In this document: in pieces, positions 1 through 8,901 of the stretch | How positions within the stretch are numbered: position 1 is the stretch's first letter | Layout: every line of letters begins with the position of its first letter | NCBI RefSeq assembly: GCF_030035605.1 | Contig: NZ_CP106736.1 | Span: forward strand, 496,001-560,000 | Length of the DNA stretch: 64,000 bases | Reading direction: 5' to 3' | From: Silvimonas soli | Lineage (GTDB): Bacteria > Pseudomonadota > Gammaproteobacteria > Burkholderiales > Chitinibacteraceae | Program-made: the position numbers and the translations under genes | Notes under the pieces: generated by a model | Database searches by the model: none | The model's input: the letters and a program-made list of their open reading frames with translations, nothing else | Told to the model about the DNA's origin: nothing

Positions 1-117
1 GGCGTGAACGTGCCAGTTGATGAATACCGCAGCAGCGTATTGATGGATGGCTATCACTGGACCGGCATCAACCCCGATGGCTATGCCAGTTCATTCAGCG
101 TGCGCGAGCGCGGCTAA
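1..117 (+). CDS. C-terminal end of an unidentified protein (cut by window edge)
   Basis: An open frame runs from the first base to a TAA stop at 115-117, giving the last 38 residues of a protein. It contains a Tyr/Gly/Trp-rich tail (MDGYHWTGINPDGYASSF) and ends in VRERG. The piece is too short for me to assign a family. The next gene lies on the other strand and ends 24 bases away, so this is the 3' end of an upstream plus-strand transcript. Confidence 0.6.
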   Translation, partial: GVNVPVDEYRSSVLMDGYHWTGINPDGYASSFSVRERG

Positions 118-140
118 GACTGGCGCAACCCTGCCCGTTC

Positions 141-1118
141 TCAAAATGCAGCTGGATTGACCAGATTGGTTAAATCCGGCTTGCCCGCCAACGCATTGAC
201 CAGATTACTGACCGCGCTCACCGCCATGGCTTTGCGGGTCTCGAGCGTGGCTGACCCAAGATGCGGCAATGCCACCACATTGGGCAGCTTCAGCAAAGGG
301 CCATCCACCGGCGTGGGTTCAGCCGCAAACACATCCAGCCCGGCACCACGCAACTGACCTGCCATGAGCGCAGCGGCCAGTGCGTGTTCATCCACAATGC
401 CACCGCGCGCGATATTAATCAGAATGGCGTCCTTCTTCATGAGAGCCAGTTGTGGTGCGCCCAGCAGATTGCGGGTTTGCGCTGTCAGCGGCACCGTCAC
501 CACCACAAAATCCGACTGCGTCAGTAGTTCATCCAGCTCAACGTGGCGGGCGCCATAAGCTTGTTCTGCAGCCAGGTTAGGAGTGCGCTTGGTGTACAGC
601 ACCTTCATGCCAAACCCCAGCGCGCCACGTCGCGCTACTTCGCTACCGATCCCACCCATGCCGATAATGCCCAGCGTTTTGCTGTGTACATCCACGCCAA
701 AATATGTCTCTGCCAGATTGGCTTGCCAGCCGCCAGCGCGCACCCAGCCATCCAGTTCCACCACTCGCCGCGCCACCGCCAACATCAGCGCCAGCGCGGT
801 ATCTGCAGTGGTCGCGGCTAGTGCGGCGGAAGTGTTGAACAACGCCACTCGCCGTTGCGTGAGGTCCGCCACCTTGATGGTGTCGTAACCCGCCGAGATA
901 GTCGATACCACTCGCAATTTGGGCGCCAGTGCCAGTAGTTCGGCATCAATGCGCATGCCTGCCCCAATCATGCCTTCGGCCTGGGTGAGCGCGGCGTGCC
1001 ATGTGGGCAAGTCGGCCTTGGCGCCCTTGGCATCAAACCGGCGTAAATCGAAGGTATCAGCCAGTTGCTGCAGCAGATCTGCGGGCACCGGGGACGCGAG
1101 GATGACGACAGGTTTCAT
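141..1118 (-). CDS. D-isomer-specific 2-hydroxyacid dehydrogenase
   Basis: A 325-residue NAD(P)-dependent oxidoreductase of the D-2-hydroxyacid dehydrogenase family (glyoxylate/hydroxypyruvate or 2-ketogluconate reductase type), expected to be cytosolic. The Rossmann-fold nucleotide motif GIIGMGGIGSEVARR lies near residue 150. The family's catalytic Arg is in INIARGGIVDE, the Glu in LDVFAAEPTP, and the His in ALPHLGSAT. I chose the ATG at 1118 because GGAG sits six bases upstream and the protein then begins MKPVVILASPVP; a longer frame to 1139 has no such site. Which 2-oxoacid it reduces cannot be read from the sequence. A second member of the family lies directly upstream on the same strand. 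Confidence 0.88.
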   Translation of the reverse strand: MKPVVILASPVPADLLQQLADTFDLRRFDAKGAKADLPTWHAALTQAEGMIGAGMRIDAELLALAPKLRVVSTISAGYDTIKVADLTQRRVALFNTSAALAATTADTALALMLAVARRVVELDGWVRAGGWQANLAETYFGVDVHSKTLGIIGMGGIGSEVARRGALGFGMKVLYTKRTPNLAAEQAYGARHVELDELLTQSDFVVVTVPLTAQTRNLLGAPQLALMKKDAILINIARGGIVDEHALAAALMAGQLRGAGLDVFAAEPTPVDGPLLKLPNVVALPHLGSATLETRKAMAVSAVSNLVNALAGKPDLTNLVNPAAF

Positions 1119-1258
1119 GCGTAACTCCAAACGGGGCAAAGCGGGAAATGGACAGGACTGGTAATTTCAATTCAATAATTTGATTACCATTGTAATTAGA
1201 TTAACTATGTCAGCCACAACAAATTACCGCCCTGCCATTACGCTTTGCACTTCATCAC

Positions 1259-2182
1259 TTAATAAGCCCGTTGCCGATCCACCACACCGGCCACCGTTTC
1301 ACCGCGCTGCAGTGCCCGCAGCTTGTCTGCAATCTGCTGCACCGATGGCCCCGGCAAGGTGTTGGCTGCAACGTGCGGGGTGATAAACACCTGCGGATGT
1401 CGCCACAGTGGGTGATCCACCGGCAGTGGTTCTTCGGGAAAGACATCCAGTTGCGCACCCTGCAGATGGCCGCTATCGAGCAGCGCCCGCAAGGCATTCA
1501 AATCGATCAAATCACCGCGCCCGGCATTGATGATCGCAGCACCGGTGGGTAACAGTGTCAGGCGCTGTTCATCCAGCAAGCCACGCGTTTCTGGCGTGGC
1601 GGGCAACAGGCAGACCAACACATCAGTGCGGGCCAATAGCTGCTCTAGCCCCGCTGGGCCGTGCAGGCAATCCACGCCGTTGACGGTTTTGGCATTACGA
1701 CTCCAGCCACTGACCGGGTAACCCAACGCCAGCAACGCCTGGCAAATGCGTACACCCAGTTCGCCCAGACCCAGCACGCTGACACGTACCTCGGCTGCGG
1801 CACGTTGCGGTAATGGCTGCCACACACCCGCTTGTTGCTGGCGAACGTAGCCATCCATATTGCGTTGAAAACGCAGTACGCCAAACAGCGCGTATTCGAT
1901 CATCTGCTGTGCCATCCCGGCATCGGTAAGGCGGATGACTGGCACATGGGCAGGTAAATCATCGCGCTGCAAAAAGCGATCTACGCCGGCGCCCAAGGCA
2001 AACACTGCACGCAGATTGGGAAAGCGCGCAAATAAGCCTTGCGGCGGTCGCCACGTGGCCAACCATTCCACCGCCGCATCGTCGACAGTCTCTGGATAAG
2101 CCGCGACCGGCATGTGCGGCAGCGCTTGTCGAAACAGATTGGCCCAGTTCGCGTCACCAGGCGGGGTATGGATATAAAGCAT
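1259..2182 (-). CDS. ghrA: Glyoxylate/hydroxypyruvate reductase A-like dehydrogenase
   Basis: A 307-residue member of the D-2-hydroxyacid dehydrogenase family, close in length to E. coli GhrA (312), which reduces glyoxylate and hydroxypyruvate with NADPH. The dinucleotide motif VLGLGELGVRICQAL lies near residue 140. The substrate/catalytic residues fall in INAGRGDLIDL, LDVFPEEPLP and ITPHVAA. The N-terminus MLYIHTPPGDANW resembles GhrA, so I use the ATG at 2182. A TTG five codons further upstream could also initiate, and neither has a strong ribosome site. It is followed after about 140 bases by another dehydrogenase of the same family, but the two are too different for a recent duplication. 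Confidence 0.82.
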   Translation of the reverse strand: MLYIHTPPGDANWANLFRQALPHMPVAAYPETVDDAAVEWLATWRPPQGLFARFPNLRAVFALGAGVDRFLQRDDLPAHVPVIRLTDAGMAQQMIEYALFGVLRFQRNMDGYVRQQQAGVWQPLPQRAAAEVRVSVLGLGELGVRICQALLALGYPVSGWSRNAKTVNGVDCLHGPAGLEQLLARTDVLVCLLPATPETRGLLDEQRLTLLPTGAAIINAGRGDLIDLNALRALLDSGHLQGAQLDVFPEEPLPVDHPLWRHPQVFITPHVAANTLPGPSVQQIADKLRALQRGETVAGVVDRQRAY

Positions 2183-2308
2183 AGGAGGCAGACTCAAACA
2201 GTGGGTTCAGGACGAGGTATGACGACCAGCAGAACAAGCACTATGCCACGGGGGCTGGCTACGCCCAAGCGGGCCCTACAGATAACCCGGCAGATAAGCC
2301 GGATTTAA

Positions 2309-2336
2309 AAAGGCCTGCAGTTGCCTGCAGGCCTTT
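2309..2336 (-). terminator. Rho-independent terminator
   Basis: A perfect 12-bp inverted repeat (AAAGGCCTGCAG and its complement) around a 4-base loop, with A/T-rich ends that give a U-run on the minus strand. It lies just after the stop of the large secreted protein gene and before the next minus-strand gene. Confidence 0.85.
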
Positions 2337-2373
2337 CGGTTAGTGATTTGCTACTGCTTGTGAGACAGGGTGA

Positions 2374-4974
2374 TTAGCGGAAGCGCCGTCCGCCACCCAT
2401 GCGCCCCTGGAAGCCGCCGCCATAGCTGCTGCGGTCAAAACCATGGAAGTTGTCTGGTCGCTGCACGCCCTGGCCACCCATGCGCTCACCGGCATTCTGG
2501 TGCATTTCTCCGCCGCCATTCTGCCCCAGCGACTGCCGCGCCTGACCCGCATTGCTACCTGCGGCCTGCGGCGTGCGTTCTGCCGTGCGCTCGTTGCCGC
2601 GATCACGCGCCAGTTGGTCTGTGTTCACACCGGCGTCTGCTGGCGGCTTCACGTTCTTGAACTGGCCGTTCGGCTGCACTTCCTGCCAGCCCTGGCCCTT
2701 GTCGTAACGATATACATTGCCGTCTTTCCCGGCATAGACATTGCCACCCGCATTCACCACGCCACCATGCGTCACGTCGCCGGTGTCTTTGTTGTAATGC
2801 ACATAACCTGCGCCATTCACATCACCTGCGGCCCCTTTGCTGTTGAATGAGCCAGCGGCAGTCGCACCATGATCCGAAGTAGTGGCGCCTGAAGTGCTGT
2901 GGGTTACCCGACCGGTGTTGGTATTGACGGTAGTTCTCTGACCACCGGCAATGCCATTCCCGGTATTCGGGTTGTAGGCCGCAGCACCATGCCCGGCTAC
3001 CGCACGACCGGTTTCCGGGTTGTAGCGCACACCACCTGCCGCTGCGCTGGTCACACCGGTATAAGCATTGGTGTTACGCCCGGCATAACCATAACCGTGC
3101 CCGCCGGTGGCCTCGTTGTAGAAGCTGCCGCGTACAGCGGTGCCATAGTTGCCAGTCCACGGATTGGACCATGCAGCGCGCGTGCCTTGCGCCACGGTAT
3201 TGCCCCAGCGGCCATAGACGTTACCCACCGCCACCGACGGCCCCCAGTACCATGGCGACGGGCCGTACCAGCCATACCACGGGCCCCAGTACGGGCCATA
3301 CCAGGCCGAAGCCCAAGCCCATCCAGCCACAAAGCCAAAGCTCCAGCCCACAAAGGCGTCATAACCAAAGGCGACGTTGTAGCCATAGGTAGCCGGGCAG
3401 CCGTACCAGACATTGCCCACCCACGCGCTGCAGGTGTAACCCGTGCCGTAGACCACCACGCCGCTGTTGACCACGGTACCGTAGTAACCAGGCGTGTAGC
3501 CCACGTAAACCACGTCCGATGTGTGCCCGTAAACATAGACATAAGTCACGTAATGCACGGGCGAGTTAGCGGGGATCGTGTAGATCACGGCAGGCACGGT
3601 CAATGCCACCGACCAAGGGCCAGTAGGCGCCGGCGCCATGAACCACACGCCGTTTTGCACCGCGTAATACTGTGTCGGGCTGACCTGAATGACCGGCACG
3701 GCGGTGTTCCACGCGTAATTGAGCGCGGTGCCATCAATGGCCTTGAACTGCGGTTGACCTCCATCGTAGCTCACGTTGAGCTTGGCCTGAGCCAGATTGA
3801 CGCTGGCGGTTTGCGGGATCGAATTGGCGATCAGCGATTCACGTGCCTCCGGCGTGCCAGGGATCGAAGCCAGCACTGCGCTCTTGGCGCTGTCTGAAGG
3901 GATCTTGGCAAAGTCGGCCGGCAGCTTTTCACCAGCAACATAAGTCCATGGACCTTTGGTGGAGTTGGCGCTGAACCAGCGGCCAGACAGCAATACGTAC
4001 CAGGTATTGTCGGTAGCGGAATCCACAAACACGTCGCCAGCCGTGTTTGCAACATAGGCCAGAGATGTGCCGGCAATCTGTGCAAACTGCGGCTCGCCAT
4101 CGACCATCACCAATTCAGCCGGGCCGGTAGCGGTGTAGATCGCCGGGTACTTGCCCGCAGCCAGTGTCTTTTTCATGGCCTCGGTGGGTTTATCCATGAC
4201 GTCCACCGTTTTGGCGTTAACTGCCTCTTGCAACGCTTGTTCCAGCCCGGACGAAACCTTGGGCGCAGCGGTCCACGGTCCCGTCAATGCCGGTGCTTTC
4301 ATCCATTTACCGGCAAAACGCAGATACCAGGTGCCGTCCTCCATCAGCAGCAAAGAACGGGTATTGATAACGCGATTGATGCCCTTGGCGCTGGTTGGCT
4401 TCACCGATGGCGAGCCATCAACCAGCACCAGCAAGGCCGGTTCAAACGAGAAAATGATCTGTGGCGGTGTGTTGTTCACGGTCACACTGGCTTGGTCAGC
4501 GTCGGCATGATTGATCGCCAGAGTCGCCTCAAGTTGATCCAGGCTCACGGTGAGCGGCTTGTTCGGCATGGCCTTGCGCGCCAGCGTCAGATATTTATTC
4601 TGGTTGGTCGAGTCGGTGGGGAAGCTCACCTTGTCGATCACCACGTTATCCAGCAGCACCGTCCGCGCCACCTTGTTGGTATCGGTGCGGGCCGAAAACC
4701 AGCCTACGCCGTAGGCCAGCAAATCTTGCTGTTTGCCGTCTTTACCGGTGGCCGTGCCCTTTTTAACCGAGATAGCCAGCCGCCCTTTGAGGGTATTGCC
4801 AGACCAGCTATCGAGCTGCGGCTGGTAAAAGGTGATTGCCGTGCCATCCACGGTGTAGTGATGAGGCCATGGCGCGTTAGTGGTCGGCGTCGCTGCGGCA
4901 AACGCCGTGGGCGCCAGCGCCAGCATCACGCCGGCGCATAACGCCGCTATGGCCTGAAGCATATTCTTGAACAT
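2374..4974 (-). CDS. Large secreted Trp/Tyr/Gly-rich repeat protein (often annotated carbohydrate-binding family V/XII)
   Basis: An 866-residue exported protein with a signal peptide (MFKNMLQAIAALCAGVMLAL, cut near residue 27). Three related modules at about 175-240, 283-346 and 395-458 each end in a pattern of two aromatics, G-x-W-[FM], then GPW (WYLRFAGKWMKAPALTGPW; WYVLLSGRWFSANSTKGPW; YYAVQNGVWFMAPAPTGPW). Residues 470-600 are extremely rich in Tyr, Trp and Gly. The C-terminal third is Gly/Asn/Thr-rich with YNPxTG-like repeats (YNPETG, YNPNTG, YNKDTG) and a basic, Gly-rich tail. I know similar proteins under the name carbohydrate-binding family V/XII, but no function is proven to me. A surface or matrix role is inference. 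An AraC regulator is divergent from it. Confidence 0.75.
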   Translation of the reverse strand: MFKNMLQAIAALCAGVMLALAPTAFAAATPTTNAPWPHHYTVDGTAITFYQPQLDSWSGNTLKGRLAISVKKGTATGKDGKQQDLLAYGVGWFSARTDTNKVARTVLLDNVVIDKVSFPTDSTNQNKYLTLARKAMPNKPLTVSLDQLEATLAINHADADQASVTVNNTPPQIIFSFEPALLVLVDGSPSVKPTSAKGINRVINTRSLLLMEDGTWYLRFAGKWMKAPALTGPWTAAPKVSSGLEQALQEAVNAKTVDVMDKPTEAMKKTLAAGKYPAIYTATGPAELVMVDGEPQFAQIAGTSLAYVANTAGDVFVDSATDNTWYVLLSGRWFSANSTKGPWTYVAGEKLPADFAKIPSDSAKSAVLASIPGTPEARESLIANSIPQTASVNLAQAKLNVSYDGGQPQFKAIDGTALNYAWNTAVPVIQVSPTQYYAVQNGVWFMAPAPTGPWSVALTVPAVIYTIPANSPVHYVTYVYVYGHTSDVVYVGYTPGYYGTVVNSGVVVYGTGYTCSAWVGNVWYGCPATYGYNVAFGYDAFVGWSFGFVAGWAWASAWYGPYWGPWYGWYGPSPWYWGPSVAVGNVYGRWGNTVAQGTRAAWSNPWTGNYGTAVRGSFYNEATGGHGYGYAGRNTNAYTGVTSAAAGGVRYNPETGRAVAGHGAAAYNPNTGNGIAGGQRTTVNTNTGRVTHSTSGATTSDHGATAAGSFNSKGAAGDVNGAGYVHYNKDTGDVTHGGVVNAGGNVYAGKDGNVYRYDKGQGWQEVQPNGQFKNVKPPADAGVNTDQLARDRGNERTAERTPQAAGSNAGQARQSLGQNGGGEMHQNAGERMGGQGVQRPDNFHGFDRSSYGGGFQGRMGGGRRFR

Positions 4975-5179
4975 ACCGAGCCCCTTTTGAGGTCTTCAAT
5001 TGGACCGGAACCGATCATGGCCAAAGCGCAGATCAGTGCCGCGGGGAGGCGTCTGCTTGTGTCATTCTGCTGCCTCCTCCTGCGTTGGTTTTAGTGCATG
5101 GACCATAAGTTCACCAGCGGCCAGGTAAATATGCTAGAAATGAGTTCACACCTGATCACGCAAAATTCGCAGAATATCC

Positions 5180-6016
5180 ATGAAAATCAATGAACTGGAA
5201 CAAACCACCTTTTGGGCCAACCCTGATTGGTATTTTGTGGAAGGTCGCCGCAGCCACAATGGCCGGGCCTGTTACCAGGCACACACGCATCCCACTTTCT
5301 CGATCGGGATCGTCGATGCCGGGAGCAGTCTGTTTACGCATCGCGACCAGACGGTGCCATTGCGGCCAGGTTCAGTGGTGATGGTAGGTCCGGACGAGGT
5401 TCATGCCTGTAACCCCGAACCGGGCAAGCGCTGGAGCTATCGCATGTTTCACATTGATGCGGCGTGGCTCACCGCGCTGTGGCAACGCTTGGGCCAACCG
5501 GCAACGCTGCTCACGCAAGGACATGGCGTGATTCACGATACTGATCTGGTCGCGCAAATCGAGACATTAACCGAACTGCTGGCTGCCGCGCCCGCGCTTG
5601 ACCCAGCCCGGCGGGTGGCCGCGCTGCAGGCGTGCCTCACACACATCTACCTGCGTGCCAGCGAGTTGTTGCCACAGCAAGCTGTACGGCAGTCCGATCC
5701 GCGCATCAGCAAAGCGCTGCAGTTCCTGGCGGGGCAGCGCGGGCAACGCATCACACTGGCGCAACTGGCAAAGGTCGCCGGGGCCAGCCCTTGGCATCTG
5801 GTGCGATTGTTCCGCAGCGAACTGGGCATGACACCGCACGCCTGGCTGGTTGATCAACAAATCAATCAGGCGCGGCAACTGGTACGCAACCAGCAATCAC
5901 TGGCCGACGTAGCCGCGCAGGTCGGGTTTGCCGATCAGGCGCATTTGCAGCGCGTCTTCAAACGCCATGTTGCGGCAACACCGGGGCAATATCGGCTGAT
6001 CGACCGCTCACGCTGA
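5180..6016 (+). CDS. AraC-family transcriptional regulator
   Basis: A 278-residue regulator with an N-terminal cupin-type AraC-binding domain (about 20-160; it includes SIGIVDAGSSLF and GPDEVHACNPEPG) and a C-terminal double helix-turn-helix DNA-binding domain (about 175-275). The second domain shows LAQLAKVAGASPWHLVRLF followed by the family signature DVAAQVGFADQAHLQRVFKR. The ligand is unknown. It is divergent from the large secreted protein gene across about 200 bases. Its 3' end overlaps the 3' end of the LysE gene by nine bases; the domain layout resembles AraC proteins that control adjacent LysE exporters, so that exporter is its most likely target. Confidence 0.88.
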   Translation: MKINELEQTTFWANPDWYFVEGRRSHNGRACYQAHTHPTFSIGIVDAGSSLFTHRDQTVPLRPGSVVMVGPDEVHACNPEPGKRWSYRMFHIDAAWLTALWQRLGQPATLLTQGHGVIHDTDLVAQIETLTELLAAAPALDPARRVAALQACLTHIYLRASELLPQQAVRQSDPRISKALQFLAGQRGQRITLAQLAKVAGASPWHLVRLFRSELGMTPHAWLVDQQINQARQLVRNQQSLADVAAQVGFADQAHLQRVFKRHVAATPGQYRLIDRSR

Positions 6017-6637
6017 GCCACCCAGCGCCATACCCACCGCCAGCCCCAGCAGTACCATGCCAGCACCAATCTCGATCTGTGACAGATGACGCGTGAGTGC
6101 CCCGCCTATGTGCCGATGGCGTAGCAACATGGCCAGTAGCCAATCCCACAGAAACACCGCACTCACCATCCACAGCCCATACCCGGTCTGAATTATCAGC
6201 GGCGTTTGCGGACTCACCGCCAGCGTAAACAGGCCCAGATAAAACAACGCGTTTTTGGGATTGAATCCGCCCGAACCCAAACCGCTCAGCAAACCAGAAA
6301 CCAAACCGCCGGTGGTGCTAGCTGTTGGCGCAGTGTCGGGTAGCGCCTTGCGTGCCAACCCGCCACGCACAAACTGCCAGGCAATCCATATCAGCCACGC
6401 GCACCCGGCCCATTTGAGCGCCTGCAACAACACCGCGTTATGACGCAGCAGCGAGAACCCGGCCAGCGCGCACAAGATATAAATCCCGTTGGCCAGCGCG
6501 ATGCCCAGACACACCCCTAGCGTATGTCGCCGTGACTGGGTCAACGCACTGCGCAGCACCAGCAAGAAGTCCGGGCCGGGGCTTAACAGCGCGAGAAAAT
6601 GAGTGCCGGCAATCAGCAGGAATTCGTGCCAGAACAT
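6008..6637 (-). CDS. LysE/RhtB-family amino-acid exporter
   Basis: A 209-residue inner-membrane protein of the LysE/RhtB efflux family with about six hydrophobic segments and the family signature FLALLSPGPDFLLVL near residue 15-30. I chose the ATG at 6637 (MFWHEFLLIAGTHF) because AAGGTGG precedes it and family members begin this way. A longer frame to 6862 would add an atypical 75 residues and would run across a regulatory palindrome. It is convergent with, and overlaps the tail of, the AraC gene, a common pairing for substrate-induced export. The substrate is unknown. Confidence 0.85.
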   Translation of the reverse strand: MFWHEFLLIAGTHFLALLSPGPDFLLVLRSALTQSRRHTLGVCLGIALANGIYILCALAGFSLLRHNAVLLQALKWAGCAWLIWIAWQFVRGGLARKALPDTAPTASTTGGLVSGLLSGLGSGGFNPKNALFYLGLFTLAVSPQTPLIIQTGYGLWMVSAVFLWDWLLAMLLRHRHIGGALTRHLSQIEIGAGMVLLGLAVGMALGGSA

Positions 6638-6768
6638 GCGTACCACCTTGTCCAGATAAAACTCGAAAGCAGGCAGTCTGGCCAAAACGGGGTGTGCCGG
6701 ATTGAACAAAATTGCGCGGATGAGACCTGCGAGCACGGGATATCCCTCGCCGCTTATCGCCCAAGCGC

Positions 6769-6819
6769 TTGACTTCGCTTCTGGCAAAATATATCTTAAG
6801 ACACATATCGTAAGATATA
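6769..6819 (+). promoter_or_regulatory. Promoter with PadR/YqjI-type operator (site A)
   Basis: A 9-bp inverted repeat, TATATCTTA (6790-6798) and TAAGATATA (6811-6819), is separated by 12 bases. A -35-like TTGACT lies at 6769-6774 and the left arm supplies the -10 region, so a bound repressor would block RNA polymerase. It lies 69 bases before the padR start. A copy matching 28 of 30 bases is found before the siderophore-interacting protein gene. Confidence 0.75.
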
Positions 6820-6888
6820 AAAGCAAAACCAAACCGGCCCAACGAGGCCGGAGATAAACCAAAGCACCATCTACAAAGGAATAACCCC

Positions 6889-7587
6889 ATGAAACAATTC
6901 ATTCGCAAGCTGCGCGAACATCATCACATGCACCATGAGTGGCATGACCATATGCGCCACATGATTGGCCGTCACGGCCGTGGCCACGGTCACGGTGGCT
7001 TCGGCGGCGGTTTTGACGACGAGGCTGGTGGCGGCGGGCGCGATTTTCGCTCGGGCCGCAAGTTGTCTTCCGCCGACCTGCAACTGATCATCCTGGCTTT
7101 GCTGGAAGAAAAACCGCGCCATGGTTACGAAGTCATCAAAGCGCTGGAAGAACGTACCAACGGCTTTTACGCGCCCAGCCCCGGCATGGTTTACCCCGCG
7201 CTCACCTACCTGGAAGAAGTTGGCCAGGCCAGCGTGACGCAGGAAGGCAACAAGAAGCTGTACGAGATCACCGCTGAAGGTCGCGCCTCGCTGGCAGAAA
7301 ACCGCCCACGCGTGAATGCCATCCTGAGCAAGCTGACCTTTATCGGCGACAAAATGGACCGCATCCGCGAAGTCTTTGGCGAAAAGCTGGATCGCCATGC
7401 GGGCCGCTTTGGCATGAGCGTGGAAGAGGACGGTAGCCGCTTTATTACAGCACTAAATAATGCGCGTTTTGCCCTGAAAGCCGCTTTGCGCTCCAAAATC
7501 GGTGCCAGCGAAGCCGAACAACGCCGCATTGCCGCCATCCTGGAAGCCGCGACGCTCGAAATCGAAAACCCCGGCATCACCGAATAA
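6889..7587 (+). CDS. yqjI: PadR-family metal-responsive repressor, YqjI-like
   Basis: A 232-residue protein. Residues 1-60 are rich in His and Gly (HHHMHHEWHDHMRHM, then GRGHGHGGFGGG), a likely metal-binding tail. Residues 62-140 form a PadR winged helix (LQLIILALLEEKPRHGYEVI; GMVYPALTYLEEVGQ). The rest is a helical C-terminal dimerisation region. E. coli YqjI has the same layout and represses yqjH and itself in response to nickel and iron; the same role here is inference, supported by matching operators before this gene and before the yqjH-like gene at 8902-9600. The ATG at 6889 has a plausible Shine-Dalgarno region (AAAGGAATAACCCC) upstream. Confidence 0.85.
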   Translation: MKQFIRKLREHHHMHHEWHDHMRHMIGRHGRGHGHGGFGGGFDDEAGGGGRDFRSGRKLSSADLQLIILALLEEKPRHGYEVIKALEERTNGFYAPSPGMVYPALTYLEEVGQASVTQEGNKKLYEITAEGRASLAENRPRVNAILSKLTFIGDKMDRIREVFGEKLDRHAGRFGMSVEEDGSRFITALNNARFALKAALRSKIGASEAEQRRIAAILEAATLEIENPGITE

Positions 7588-7686
7588 ACCCTCACCCGGA
7601 GCACTTTGCGCAAGTTCCACCTGATTACTGCAAAGTGACAATTCGCCAACTAAACTGGGTTTGACCGCTCCTAGAGGCTCAAGCCC

Positions 7687-8814
7687 ATGTACACAAAGTT
7701 ATCAGTACGCCGGCTGCTTGCCGGCGTTTGCATTTTATTAGCCGCTGGCAATGCTCGGGCCTGGCCCAATCTCACCGATCCTGAAGACGGCGCGCTCGAC
7801 ATGAGCGACTATCTTTTGAATCAAAAGGGATTTCTCCCCGTTCCCAGCATCATTACGGAACCGGCGGTTGGCTACGGCGGCGGCGTAGCACTGCTGTTTT
7901 TTGATCAATCCATGGCTGAATCCCAAGCCAAAGCCAAAGAAACTGGCACGCTGCAACCACCCAATATCACCGGCTTTGGCGGTATTGCCACTGAAAATGG
8001 CACGTGGGGCATGGGCGCGTTCCATTTCCATTCATGGGATGACGACAGCATCCGGTACTTGGGTGCCGTCGCTAAAGTAAATCTCAAAACCGACTACTTT
8101 GGCTTGCTGAATGAGCCTCGCGCGTATCAGCTCGACGGCAATTTCCTGGTGCAGCAAGTACTGTTCAAAATCCCCGATACGCGTTGGTATATCGGCCCTC
8201 GCTACACCTATCTAGACGCGAAAACCACCTTTACCGGGCAAGTCGCCACCGAATTGGGCGGACTGGAAAAAGACCTCACCATCGGCAAGGGCGGGCTGGT
8301 CATCGACTATGACACCCGTGACAACATTTTCTGGCCCAGCCAAGGGACCTATGCAGAGATCGAAGCGCAGTACGCCCGCAGCTGGCTAGCCAGTAGCCAG
8401 GACTTTGATACCTACAACGCACGCGTATTCAACTGGTTACCGTTTGGTAAAGAGTGGGTACTCGGGTTGCGCGCGGATGTGCAAGCCACCAGCGGCGACG
8501 TGCCGTTTTATGCGCAACCTTTTGTGGATCAGCGCGGCGTGCAGAAAGGCCGCTATCAAGACAAAAACGCCGTCATGCTGGAAACCGAACTGCGCTGGAA
8601 CGTGACCCCGCGTTGGGCGGCGCTTGGGTTTGTCGGCGCTGGCAAAGCCTGGGGCACCTGGCATACATGGAGCGATGCTTCGACGCCGGTGGGTGTGGGT
8701 GTTGGCTTTCGTTATCTGATTGCCCGCAAACTGGGTATGGGCGTGGGGATCGATATCGCTCATAGCCAGGAACAGAATGCCTGGTATATCCAGGTGGGCA
8801 GCGCCTGGCATTGA
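7687..8814 (+). CDS. Omp85/BamA-TamA-family outer-membrane barrel protein without POTRA domains
   Basis: A 375-residue exported protein with a signal peptide (about 1-25, ending NARA). The rest alternates hydrophobic residues as in a 16-strand barrel and resembles the bacterial surface antigen D15 domain: TEPAVGYGGGVALLFFD near the start of the barrel, then GLVIDYDTRDNIFWPSQGTY, and the closing segment VGVGVGFRYLIARKLGMGVG. It is too short to hold the N-terminal POTRA repeats of BamA or TamA, so it is likely a stand-alone barrel. It sits between the YqjI-like regulator and the YqjH-like reductase, which may indicate a metal-related role, but no operator copy is visible directly before it. Confidence 0.75.
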   Translation: MYTKLSVRRLLAGVCILLAAGNARAWPNLTDPEDGALDMSDYLLNQKGFLPVPSIITEPAVGYGGGVALLFFDQSMAESQAKAKETGTLQPPNITGFGGIATENGTWGMGAFHFHSWDDDSIRYLGAVAKVNLKTDYFGLLNEPRAYQLDGNFLVQQVLFKIPDTRWYIGPRYTYLDAKTTFTGQVATELGGLEKDLTIGKGGLVIDYDTRDNIFWPSQGTYAEIEAQYARSWLASSQDFDTYNARVFNWLPFGKEWVLGLRADVQATSGDVPFYAQPFVDQRGVQKGRYQDKNAVMLETELRWNVTPRWAALGFVGAGKAWGTWHTWSDASTPVGVGVGFRYLIARKLGMGVGIDIAHSQEQNAWYIQVGSAWH

Positions 8815-8852
8815 GGCAGATGTGAGGCGTCTTGAATCCCTGTCCACATGAA

Positions 8853-8884
8853 AATCGGGCCATTGTGCAAACAATGGCCCGATT
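8853..8884. terminator. Bidirectional hairpin terminator
   Basis: A perfect 14-bp inverted repeat (AATCGGGCCATTGT) with a GCAA tetraloop lies between two convergent genes, the barrel protein and the siderophore-interacting protein. U-runs are weak on both sides. Confidence 0.7.
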
Positions 8885-8901
8885 CAATTACCGGTGAGCG
8901 A

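Noticed and set aside
2899..3897. Long plus-strand frame of 332 codons
   Set aside because: It lies wholly opposite the large secreted protein gene, is rich in Arg, His and Gly as expected from the complement of Gly/Tyr/Trp codons, and has no ribosome site or known motif.
6638..6862. N-terminal extension of the LysE exporter frame
   Set aside because: It would run through the PadR operator and add a non-homologous leader; the internal ATG has a ribosome site and the family N-terminus.
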